A program made the position numbers and the translations under genes. Below are positions 23,355 to 30,269 of a stretch of 30,269 bases of DNA, one piece after another. Origin of the DNA: JAVBSN01 sp031547045 (GTDB taxonomy: Bacteria > Bacillota > Clostridia > Lachnospirales > Lachnospiraceae); the NCBI GenBank assembly GCA_031547045.1, contig JAVBSN010000056.1, forward strand, positions 1 to 30,269, read 5' to 3'. The first letter of the stretch is position 1. Each line of letters begins with the position of its first letter. A model generated the notes under the pieces. That model saw only the letters and a program-made list of their open reading frames with translations, made no database searches and had not been told where the DNA came from.

Positions 23355-25094
23355 ATGAAGCAATTCAAGGTTATTTATTTAATTGTTATGACAGTATTTT
23401 TAATTGGAGTATTGAGTGGTTGTAGTAATGATAAGAAAAATGAGAATATAACGTCTATTGAGTTAACAAGGCTTATGGGAAATGGTACTAATCTAGGAAA
23501 TACTATGGAGGCATATGGACATGTTGATTTAGGTGTAGAGGCAGATGTATCAAGTTATGAAACTTACTGGGGCCAACCAATCACTACACAAGAAATTATC
23601 ACGGGTATGAAGAAATCAGGATTTGATTCTATAAGAATTCCTGTTGCTTGGACTAATGCTATGGATTTTGAAAGTGGAGATTATACAATCAATGAAGGCT
23701 ATCTTAATCGAGTTGATGAGATTATTAACTACGCATTGAATGAAGACATGTATGTAATAATTAATGACCATTGGGATGGTGGTTGGTGGGGTATGTTTGG
23801 CTCAGCTAATGAAGAAACAAGAGAAAAAGCAATGGATATGTATATTTCTATGTGGACTCAGATTAGTGAGAAATATAAAGACTATTCAAATCAGCTTATA
23901 TTTGAATCAGCAAATGAAGAATTAGGAAACAGACTTAATGACCTTGATTTGTGTCCTGATTCAGGAAGCCTTTCGGAAGATGAATGCTATGAGATGACTA
24001 ATAAAATTAATCAAACATTTGTTAATACAGTAAGGGGTACAGGTGGCAATAATAAGGATAGATTTCTATTAATAGCTGGTTACAATACAGATATAGAATA
24101 TACTTGTGATGATCGTTTTGTTATGCCAGAAGATACAGCTAATGATAAGTTATTAATATCAGTCCATTATTATAATCCATTTGGATATTGTGGTAGTGAA
24201 AGTTTATCTACATGGGGTACCAGTAGAGATTATGAAGAGCAAAATGAATTGTTAGCAAAGATGACTAAATTTACAGAGCAAGGCTATGGTGTTGTGTTTG
24301 GAGAATATTCAGTAGCACTTAATAAAGATAATTCAGTTAAGGATAATACTTGTGATTTTATAAATAATTTCCTAGATAATTGTGATTTATACGGTTATTG
24401 CCCGATGTTTTGGGATTGTAGTAGTCACTACATAAGAACAGATTTATCATTTTCCGATGAGGCAGTAGCAGAGATGTTTAAGAGTAGAAGTTTTAGTGAG
24501 CAAAATGACATTACTGAAGAAGATATTAGAGCTAATGCTAAGGCATCCATAGAAGAAGCAGTAGCTGTCGCAAAAGTTATAGAAGAGGAAAGTCGTATAG
24601 GCGATGATGAATCAGTTGCATGGATTATGTTTAACAGTAATGATTGGAATACTATTTATAGCGTTGGTGATGAATATAATCCTACAGCAAAGACAGGTGG
24701 AGTAGAGGCAACTGATGTAGAAATAACTGGTGAAGGAACTTATACAGTAAGTCTTGATTTTACAGGAACGGGTGAAGGGTTTGCAGATAGTACAGTATTC
24801 TGTGCCTTAGCAATCGCAAATGGAGAACAGTTATATCCAGAATATTCAATAGTTATAAAAGAGATTTTAATAAATGGTGAAAAGCAAGCACTAAAAGGAA
24901 AACCATATACAACTAGTGATGATGGTAAATGTACAAGAGTAAATATATACAATGAATGGGTAACATCTGTACCACCAGAAGCACGTACAGCAGATGGAAA
25001 TACTAACTATGTTACACCTATACTTGTAGACAATACTACACTAGGTCATATAGAAACAATAGAAATAACATTTGAATATTGCCTTAAAAAGTAA
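23355..25094 (+). CDS. GH5 glycoside hydrolase lipoprotein (cellulase-type endoglucanase)
   Basis: The 579-residue protein begins with a lipoprotein signal (MKQFKVIYLI, lipobox LSGC, Cys23), then a GH5 barrel: GTNLGNTMEAYG, the strand motif FDSIRIPVAW, IINDHWDGGWW, acid/base E188 in FESANEEL, HYYNP and nucleophile E317 in VVFGEYS. GH5 enzymes of this type cut beta-1,4-glucans such as cellulose with retention. After about residue 400 comes an all-beta C-terminal domain (ESVAWIMFNSNDWNT to the end) that resembles a carbohydrate-binding module. Lipid anchoring places it on the cell surface. AAGGAG (23341-23346) precedes ATG 23355. It follows the kinase gene but is probably a separate unit. The next gene encodes a surface protein. 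Confidence 0.9.
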   Translation: MKQFKVIYLIVMTVFLIGVLSGCSNDKKNENITSIELTRLMGNGTNLGNTMEAYGHVDLGVEADVSSYETYWGQPITTQEIITGMKKSGFDSIRIPVAWTNAMDFESGDYTINEGYLNRVDEIINYALNEDMYVIINDHWDGGWWGMFGSANEETREKAMDMYISMWTQISEKYKDYSNQLIFESANEELGNRLNDLDLCPDSGSLSEDECYEMTNKINQTFVNTVRGTGGNNKDRFLLIAGYNTDIEYTCDDRFVMPEDTANDKLLISVHYYNPFGYCGSESLSTWGTSRDYEEQNELLAKMTKFTEQGYGVVFGEYSVALNKDNSVKDNTCDFINNFLDNCDLYGYCPMFWDCSSHYIRTDLSFSDEAVAEMFKSRSFSEQNDITEEDIRANAKASIEEAVAVAKVIEEESRIGDDESVAWIMFNSNDWNTIYSVGDEYNPTAKTGGVEATDVEITGEGTYTVSLDFTGTGEGFADSTVFCALAIANGEQLYPEYSIVIKEILINGEKQALKGKPYTTSDDGKCTRVNIYNEWVTSVPPEARTADGNTNYVTPILVDNTTLGHIETIEITFEYCLKK

Positions 25095-25235
25095 TGTTAT
25101 TTTAGTATAAAAGCTATTAAAATAAAGTTGTAAAATTAGCTTATTTCATGATAAAATTTCTTGTGGATAGTTTGATTATAAATGGACGTAATATATTTAG
25201 AAACAATACTAATTACAATGAAATGGAGATGGAAA

Positions 25236-26381
25236 ATGAGGATAGGTAAGAAGGCAATATTTATAATGTTAACAATTATGGGGGTTTTATTTTTGAAAAC
25301 AACAGAGGTATCAGCAGCACCCACCAGTGATATTGATATTACAGTGACAACACAAGTGACTGACGGGAAGAAATCAGTTACTATAGCAACACCACCGGCA
25401 CCAACAGTTGAGGGTGGACAATACTATTATTGTGTGATGAGAAACCCTATACCATTCGCACCTTCTGATTTTCAGTGTGATATGAGTTTTAATAGACCTT
25501 CAGGACCTTTGTTAGATAGGGAGGTAACAGTAAATAATATTATAGGTACTGGTATGATTGATGAACCTATTCCTAGTAAAGCATGGGTGTCAATTGAAGA
25601 ACTGACCTATATGGGACCAGATGATTATCGACTTTGGTCTTATGTAATATATGCTATTCATGATGCACCTGTAGGTTTAATTGGAATAAATGAAACATTT
25701 AATGGAGAATGCGACGGTCAGATTACAGGAGTAGATGACACAATGGAATACAAGTTATCTACAGATCAAACTTACACGGCAGTTTCAACAGGTGAAATAA
25801 GTATTACTGGTCTTGCGCCAGGAACCTATAACATAAGATATAAGGCAGTGGGATACAATGAATACAGTGATATGGCAAATGGATACAAAAACATCAGTGA
25901 TAATGCTAGTGTAACTATTGAAGCAGGAGCTACAAGAACATATACAATTTCTAATGATGTTGCAGGTGGCACCCATACCTTTGCAAAAGCGGAATATGGT
26001 TATGGTGCACAACCTCCAAAGACAGTTACAATAGTGGGTACGGGTGACAGTGATGTGACAGGTATAGTGGTAACACTTGGTGGAGCCAATGCAAACAGTT
26101 TCGTGTTAAGCAAAACAACGCTTGGTACTATTGTAGCAGATGGTTCCGATACATTTACAGTAACACCAGATACAGGTCTTGCAGTGGGAACATATAATGC
26201 TATAGTAACCGTAAGTGGTAGTAATAATGTTGAAACAAGTTTTACAGTGTCGTTTACAGTATCAGAAAAAAGAGATAAGTCGCCTAGTACAGGAGACAGT
26301 TTACCGTTAACAGGTATGCTTGTAATTACAATCGTGTCTGGAATGGCAGGAGTTGTAGTATTAGATAAGAAGAAAAAATAA
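25236..26381 (+). CDS. Secreted surface protein with SPSTGD sorting signal and Ig-like domain
   Basis: The 381-residue protein has a signal peptide (MRIGKKAIFIM, cleavage near VSAA) and a novel N-terminal region (about 27-170, with paired aromatic strands such as GGQYYYCVMRNPIPF). A short carbohydrate-binding-like segment YKLSTDQTYTAVSTGEISIT follows, then a Pro/Thr-rich link and an Ig-like domain (GDSDVTGIVVTLGGANANSF to SFTVSFTVSE). The C terminus is a sortase signal: SPSTGDS, hydrophobic helix, then DKKKK. SPxTGD replaces LPxTG in many clostridial surface proteins. The frame opens at 25182, but GGAG (25225-25228) fits ATG 25236. A terminator follows. Function unknown; the neighbouring GH5 lipoprotein makes a role in substrate binding or adhesion plausible. 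Confidence 0.8.
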   Translation: MRIGKKAIFIMLTIMGVLFLKTTEVSAAPTSDIDITVTTQVTDGKKSVTIATPPAPTVEGGQYYYCVMRNPIPFAPSDFQCDMSFNRPSGPLLDREVTVNNIIGTGMIDEPIPSKAWVSIEELTYMGPDDYRLWSYVIYAIHDAPVGLIGINETFNGECDGQITGVDDTMEYKLSTDQTYTAVSTGEISITGLAPGTYNIRYKAVGYNEYSDMANGYKNISDNASVTIEAGATRTYTISNDVAGGTHTFAKAEYGYGAQPPKTVTIVGTGDSDVTGIVVTLGGANANSFVLSKTTLGTIVADGSDTFTVTPDTGLAVGTYNAIVTVSGSNNVETSFTVSFTVSEKRDKSPSTGDSLPLTGMLVITIVSGMAGVVVLDKKKK

Positions 26382-26409
26382 ATGTGATTTTATTCCTATA
26401 TATGTGGTA

Positions 26410-26455
26410 TAGAGGGTTATTCTCAAGTTGGTAACATGAGATAACCCTCTATTTT
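26410..26455 (+). terminator. Intrinsic terminator after the surface protein gene
   Basis: TAGAGGGTTAT (26410-26420) pairs with ATAACCCTCTA (26441-26451), and inside it CTCA (26422-26425) pairs with TGAG (26437-26440) around a bulged T. TTTTAAT follows. Confidence 0.85.
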
Positions 26456-26560
26456 AATGCAAGTAAAAATATAAAATATCCATTAATTAAAAGTATTATT
26501 ATTTTACATAAATTAATAAAGTGTTATAATGTAAGACTAGGTAATATCTTTGGAGGCGCA

Positions 26561-27055
26561 ATGAATATAGTAATAAGGCAATATGAGAAAAATGATATAA
26601 GTCAAATGATTGATATATGGAATGAGGTAGTAGATGAAGGGCAAGCATTTCCACAAATAGATAGATTAACAGTAGATAGTGGAAATGAATTTTTCTCGTC
26701 ACAATCATTTACAGGAGTCGCTGAAGATGTAGACACAGGGGAAATATACGGAATATATATATTGCACCCTAATAATATAGGGCGTTGTGGACATATATCA
26801 AATGCAAGTTATGCTGTAGCTTCATCATCAAGAGGACTTAATATAGGAGAACAATTAGTAAAACATTCTATAAGTAAATCAGTAGAGCTTGGATTCAAGA
26901 TATTGCAATTTAATGCAGTTGTTAAGACTAATTACAAAGCAATTAAATTATATGAGAAATTAGGATTTGTAAGACTTGGAACAATTCCAAATGGATTCTT
27001 ACTTAAAGATGGAACTTATGAGGATATAATTCCATTTTATTATAAATTAATATAA
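26561..27055 (+). CDS. GNAT-family N-acetyltransferase
   Basis: The 164-residue protein matches the single-domain GNAT fold: IRQYEKNDISQMIDIWNEV (N-terminal strand and helix), YGIYILHPNN, SYAVASSSRGLNIGEQLVKH as the acetyl-CoA pyrophosphate loop (R/Q-x-x-G-x-G/A variant SSRGLNIGEQL), FNAVVKTNYKAIKLYEKLGF and a C-terminal strand. It resembles the L-amino-acid/phosphinothricin acetyltransferase group. The acceptor is unknown. GGAGG (26551-26555) precedes ATG 26561. TATAAT at 26525-26530 is a likely -10 with a weak -35. It heads a run of four same-strand genes. Confidence 0.88.
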   Translation: MNIVIRQYEKNDISQMIDIWNEVVDEGQAFPQIDRLTVDSGNEFFSSQSFTGVAEDVDTGEIYGIYILHPNNIGRCGHISNASYAVASSSRGLNIGEQLVKHSISKSVELGFKILQFNAVVKTNYKAIKLYEKLGFVRLGTIPNGFLLKDGTYEDIIPFYYKLI

Positions 27056-27113
27056 CTAAAGAAGAGTAAGATTAGAATATCAGTAATGGATATATTTAAA
27101 GAGGATTGATAGT

Positions 27114-27881
27114 ATGATAACTAGAATATATGATACAACTAAAGTAGCCAACATATTTGGTGATTGGCAGGAAACATTAATATGGTCTTGTCTTCAAGGG
27201 GTAATGGGAAGCATATATGTAGATAATGAAGAAAATCCTGAATCAGCTATGGCTATTCTTGGAGACTTCTGTTATATGGCAGGAAAATTGAATAAAGAAT
27301 TGTGTTTATATAAACCAGAAGAATGTGATAGAGATTTTATAATTATGGTGCCTTTAAATAGAGATTGGGAAGAAGTGATTTCAGAAACTTATGGGGAAAA
27401 ATCTAGAAAAGTAACTCGTTATGCCACTAAAAAAGAAGAGGGCATATTTGATAAAGAATATTTACAAGGAATTGTAGATACATTGAATCCATCATATTCA
27501 ATGCAATTAATAGATGAGGATATATATAACTATTGCATGGCTAATGATTGGACTATTGATTTGGTACATCAATATCCAGAGTATGAAATGTACAAGGAGC
27601 TAGGCTTAGGTGTAGCTGTTATGAAAGATGGTGAACCTATTTCAGGTGCTTCATCTTATTCAGCATATGAAAATGGAATTGAAGTTGAGATTCAGACGAA
27701 AGAAGAGTATAGGAGACAAGGTTTTGCATCTGTATGTGGAGCAAAACTTATATTAGAATGTATGGAACGGGGCATATATGCAAGTTGGGATGCTCAGAAT
27801 AAATGGTCGTTGGCATTAGCTGAAAAATTAGGTTATCATTTTGATGGTGAGTATGTAGCATTTGAGATTGAGGGGTATTAG
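27114..27881 (+). CDS. GNAT acetyltransferase (PF12746-like)
   Basis: The 255-residue protein has an N-terminal domain of unknown fold (1-120), then a central stretch (MQLIDEDIYNYCMANDWTID) and a C-terminal GNAT core with GLGVAVMKDGEPISGASSYS, the CoA loop EYRRQGFASVCGAKLI and NKWSLALAEKLGYHFDGEYV. This layout fits the GNAT_acetyltran family (PF12746), found in Firmicutes and only partly characterised. AGAGGA (27100-27105) precedes ATG 27114 at 8 nt. The gene lies 58 nt after the first acetyltransferase and 44 nt before the exporter, and probably shares their transcript. Its acceptor substrate cannot be read from sequence. Confidence 0.85.
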   Translation: MITRIYDTTKVANIFGDWQETLIWSCLQGVMGSIYVDNEENPESAMAILGDFCYMAGKLNKELCLYKPEECDRDFIIMVPLNRDWEEVISETYGEKSRKVTRYATKKEEGIFDKEYLQGIVDTLNPSYSMQLIDEDIYNYCMANDWTIDLVHQYPEYEMYKELGLGVAVMKDGEPISGASSYSAYENGIEVEIQTKEEYRRQGFASVCGAKLILECMERGIYASWDAQNKWSLALAEKLGYHFDGEYVAFEIEGY

Positions 27882-27925
27882 ATATATTAAATGTAAGTGT
27901 ATAGAATCAAGGAAGGAATAATAGA

Positions 27926-29164
27926 ATGAATAATTGGAAATACAAATTTTACACCATATGGACAGGACAAGCAGTATCAGTTTTAACTAGTGCAATTTTA
28001 CAAATGGCTCTAATATGGCACTTAACTGCCACTACAAAATCAGCAGCTATATTATCAATAGCATCAATAGCAGGATTTCTACCAACAGCACTTTTGAGTG
28101 CATTTGCTGGTGTCTGGGTAGATAGGCTAAGTAGAAAAGTAGTAATTATATGTGCTGATATGTTTATTGCATTTATTAGTCTTATACTAGCCATATATGC
28201 ATTATTTGGTGAGTTGCCAGTATGGCTTATATTAGTAGTGCTATTTCTAAGAAGTATAGGAACAGCTTTTCACTCTCCAGCAATTAGTGCAATTACACCT
28301 ATGCTTGTGCCAGAGGAAATGCTTACAAAATGTGCAGGAATGATACAGTCATTTCAAATGCTAGGATATATTGGTGGAGCAGCAATTGCAGGTGTGTTAT
28401 ATCCAATATGGAGTATTAGTGGTCTAGTAATGATAGACGTTATAGGAGCAATTGTTGCATCTCTTACAGTGGCAATAATAAAAATCCCTAATCCTAAGAG
28501 AGTAATAAATAATGAACAAAGACATATATTACATGAAATGAAAGAAGGATATGATATTCTTAAGAAAAATAAAGGGCTTTTTGCATTGCTTTGGATAGGT
28601 ACAATATTTATGATTTTATATTCTCCAATTAATGCATTATTTCCCCTTGTAAGTATAGACTATTTTGGAGGAACAACAACACATGCTGCCATTGCTGAAA
28701 TTACATTTTCAATAGGTATGGTTTTAGGTGGGATATTACTTGGTATATGGGGTGGTTTTAAAAACAGAGCTATTAGTATGGTGGGTGCGTTAGTGTTAAT
28801 GGGGGTTATGATATTAATTACAGGTCTTTTACCAGTTAACGGATTTATATTATTCGCAATTATATGTGTATTTATGGGAATATCATCACCATTTTATACA
28901 GGGCCTGAGATGGCACTATTTCAAGAACGTATTGCACCTGAATATCTTGGAAGAGTGTATGGAATATATGGAAGTATTACAGGATTTGCTATGCCAGTAG
29001 GTTTAATGATTTCAGGGCTATTCGCAGATAAAACAGGAGTAATGGCATGGTTTGTAATTACTGGTATAGCAGTACTTGTGTTATCAGTTATTACATGGTC
29101 CCTTTCATCTGTAAGAAATATTGAATTAGAACATAATTCTAAGGAGAAAGATAATGAGTCTTAA
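27926..29164 (+). CDS. MFS transporter, Mef(A)-like drug/macrolide exporter family
   Basis: The 412-residue protein has twelve predicted membrane helices. Its N terminus NNWKYKFYTIWTGQAVSVLT and the segments VWLILVVLFLRSIGTAFHSP and LTKCAGMIQSFQMLGYI match the Mef(A)/MdrA-type MFS proteins closely in pattern, and the length agrees (Mef(A) has about 405). Family members export macrolides or related hydrophobic compounds by proton antiport. Many chromosomal homologues confer no resistance, so substrate is open. AAGGAAGGA (27909-27917) precedes ATG 27926. Its end overlaps the next gene by 11 nt. Confidence 0.87.
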   Translation: MNNWKYKFYTIWTGQAVSVLTSAILQMALIWHLTATTKSAAILSIASIAGFLPTALLSAFAGVWVDRLSRKVVIICADMFIAFISLILAIYALFGELPVWLILVVLFLRSIGTAFHSPAISAITPMLVPEEMLTKCAGMIQSFQMLGYIGGAAIAGVLYPIWSISGLVMIDVIGAIVASLTVAIIKIPNPKRVINNEQRHILHEMKEGYDILKKNKGLFALLWIGTIFMILYSPINALFPLVSIDYFGGTTTHAAIAEITFSIGMVLGGILLGIWGGFKNRAISMVGALVLMGVMILITGLLPVNGFILFAIICVFMGISSPFYTGPEMALFQERIAPEYLGRVYGIYGSITGFAMPVGLMISGLFADKTGVMAWFVITGIAVLVLSVITWSLSSVRNIELEHNSKEKDNES

Positions 29165-29519
29165 GGATAGAGCAAAGAAATTAAAAACAGATATACCAGC
29201 TATTTTTATAGCACTAAAGGAAAAAGATACTCCTATTTTTGCTAAGATACTAGCTGGCATAACTGTAGTATATGCATTATCACCTATTGATCTAATACCA
29301 GACTTTATACCAGTTCTAGGTTATTTGGATGATATTATTATATTGCCAGTATTAGTTATGTGGACAATAGCATTAATACCTGACGAGGTAATGGAAAGGT
29401 GTCGTGAAAAATCAGAAAACCTTTGGGAAAATGGTAAGCCTAAAAAATGGTATTATGCAATACCAATTATTCTTATATGGGTATTAATAATATTTGTAAT
29501 TATAAAAGCTTTTCTATAA
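29154..29519 (+). CDS. DUF1232 (YkvA-like) membrane protein
   Basis: The 121-residue protein has the DUF1232 core: KILAGITVVYALSPIDLIPD, FIPVLGYLDDIIILPVLVMW, then a C-terminal membrane helix (YYAIPIILIWVLIIFVIIKAFL). DUF1232 proteins are small, membrane-bound and of unknown function. AAGGAG (29141-29146) precedes ATG 29154, which lies within the end of the MFS gene (11-nt overlap), a sign of translational coupling. No terminator is visible after it. Confidence 0.9.
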   Translation: MSLKDRAKKLKTDIPAIFIALKEKDTPIFAKILAGITVVYALSPIDLIPDFIPVLGYLDDIIILPVLVMWTIALIPDEVMERCREKSENLWENGKPKKWYYAIPIILIWVLIIFVIIKAFL

Positions 29520-29537
29520 AAAATATTGTTTTATAAA

Positions 29538-29566
29538 TTGACAAAAACCAATATTATTAATATAAT
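29538..29566 (+). promoter_or_regulatory. Consensus sigma-A promoter of tRNA-Phe
   Basis: TTGACA (29538-29543) and TATAAT (29561-29566), both perfect hexamers, are spaced by exactly 17 nt, 25 nt before the tRNA. Confidence 0.93.
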
Positions 29567-29591
29567 AAGGAAGTTGTATGGAAGGCACCGT

Positions 29592-29664
<73 letters not shown>

Positions 29665-29668
29665 CTAA

Positions 29669-29716
29669 CAGAGAACTTAACGAAAACAAGTCGAAGACGA
29701 AGTTTGAGTTTAGTGC
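29669..29716. repeat. Copy of the tRNA-flanking repeat after tRNA-Phe
   Basis: CAGAGAACTTAACGAAAACA onward to GAGTTTAGTG matches the element after tRNA-Tyr (12567): same distance (4 nt) after the discriminator base, same CAGAGAACTT start, ACAAG and CGAAGT middle parts and a CTAGT/TTAGT end. The end of the minus-strand gene (stop 29710-29712) lies inside it. Confidence 0.65.
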
Positions 29717-30269
29717 GATTCATCAAATTCCTTACGAGTTTCATTTCCTTTTGTTGCATCAAAACCTTCTGGAAGATATTTAGCATCAATAATTTTTTCA
29801 TAATCAATATCCGTAAAATAATTGCAAAATTCCAAATCAACATATATAAATCTATTATTATTTTTATCTGCTAATGCATAGATGTATCCGCAATATTCAT
29901 TGGCATATACAGCACAGAGTTCGTAATTAAAATCAGTTGCTCCGTATATAAGGAAATTATCATGGCTTGAAATATCTTTTAATCTATTGTATTCAGCTTC
30001 AAAATCTTCATCATTACAAGTATATACTAGATAACCTAAATAATTAGCATCCCAAGGATTGTAGTATTCATAATAAAAATCTTCTATTTCAGCAGATGCT
30101 GGTATCTGGTTTGGAAAAATATTATTATAAGCAATATAATTATTTTTATACTTTCCATCTTTCCCTAGAATGCGTTCATATTCAGAAATATTTGTTATGG
30201 TTTCTTTGCTTTCGCTAAAAATCAAACTAAATATACCTATAATTAATCCAATAATAATAATTAAAAAAA
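29710..30269 (-). CDS. Membrane-anchored protein of unknown function, 5' end beyond window
   Basis: On the minus strand the frame is open from the right edge (30269) to TAA at 29712-29710. The part before residue FSESK reads LIIIIGLIIGIFSLIF, a membrane anchor or signal peptide, so the true start lies outside the window and the TTG at 30225 is not it. The rest (about 165 residues) is rich in Asp, Glu, Tyr and Asn (NQIPASAEIEDFYYEYYNPW, GYIYALADKNNNRFIYVDL) and ends YLPEGFDATKGNETRKEFDE. I recognise no family. It may be an extracytoplasmic protein. It converges with tRNA-Phe. Confidence 0.75.
   Translation of the reverse strand, partial: FLIIIIGLIIGIFSLIFSESKETITNISEYERILGKDGKYKNNYIAYNNIFPNQIPASAEIEDFYYEYYNPWDANYLGYLVYTCNDEDFEAEYNRLKDISSHDNFLIYGATDFNYELCAVYANEYCGYIYALADKNNNRFIYVDLEFCNYFTDIDYEKIIDAKYLPEGFDATKGNETRKEFDESH

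Noticed and set aside
25100..25122. Terminator after the GH5 gene (TTTTAGTA / TATTAAAA)
   Set aside because: Eight A-T-rich pairs with a weak loop and no T-run; too unstable to call.
29710..30225. TTG 30225 as start of the minus-strand gene
   Set aside because: The same frame stays open to the window edge and encodes a membrane anchor upstream of this codon, so the gene is truncated by the window.

Overview
The window is a low-GC Firmicutes chromosome segment. The order HU gene, RqcP, YabP, YabQ, DivIC, SpoIIE, TilS, Hpt, FtsH matches the conserved yabO-ftsH sporulation/housekeeping cluster of endospore-forming Bacillota. AT-rich codons, an SPSTGD-type wall-sorting signal, a GH5 lipoprotein and a GH13 amylase point to an anaerobic gut or rumen clostridium, probably Lachnospiraceae. 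The taxon is inference.

Layout. 1-9954: the conserved cluster (ribosome rescue, spore coat/cortex morphogenesis, divisome, sporulation phosphatase, tRNA-Ile lysidine synthase, purine salvage, membrane protease). It is interrupted by a NatAB-type ABC transporter (1890-3900) with an elaborate control region: two good promoters, paired 19-bp dyads and three 45-47 bp imperfect repeats. 9955-10256 holds no protein gene but has the hallmarks of a short C-rich small RNA: an extended -10 promoter, CCCC in a hairpin loop, an anti-Shine-Dalgarno CCTTCTCC and an intrinsic terminator. 10257-12422 is a GH13 alpha-glucan hydrolase. 12481-12790 is a tRNA-Tyr/tRNA-Leu pair with repeat-like sequence between them, followed by an unrecognised lipoprotein.

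14053-23215 is the accessory heart of the window. It starts with a decayed paralogue of a small secreted protein, a four-codon open frame with a strong ribosome-binding site and a perfect 14-bp inverted repeat. The intact secreted protein (14448-14909) follows, then an ABC permease, a membrane-anchored protein, an ABC ATPase and a second permease. After a terminator comes a MacB/BceB-like FtsX permease, its ATPase, an OmpR-type response regulator and a histidine kinase. The arrangement suggests a secreted peptide or protein with a dedicated transporter, next to a peptide-sensing/detoxification module. No function is proven by sequence.

23355-26381 carries a GH5 lipoprotein and a surface protein with a C-terminal sorting signal. 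26561-29519 is a probable operon of two GNAT acetyltransferases, a Mef-like MFS exporter and a DUF1232 protein. 29592-29664 is tRNA-Phe with a consensus promoter. A minus-strand membrane-anchored protein gene enters from the right edge. The segment just after tRNA-Phe closely resembles the one just after tRNA-Tyr and shares its core with the repeats before natA, which implies a dispersed repeat family.
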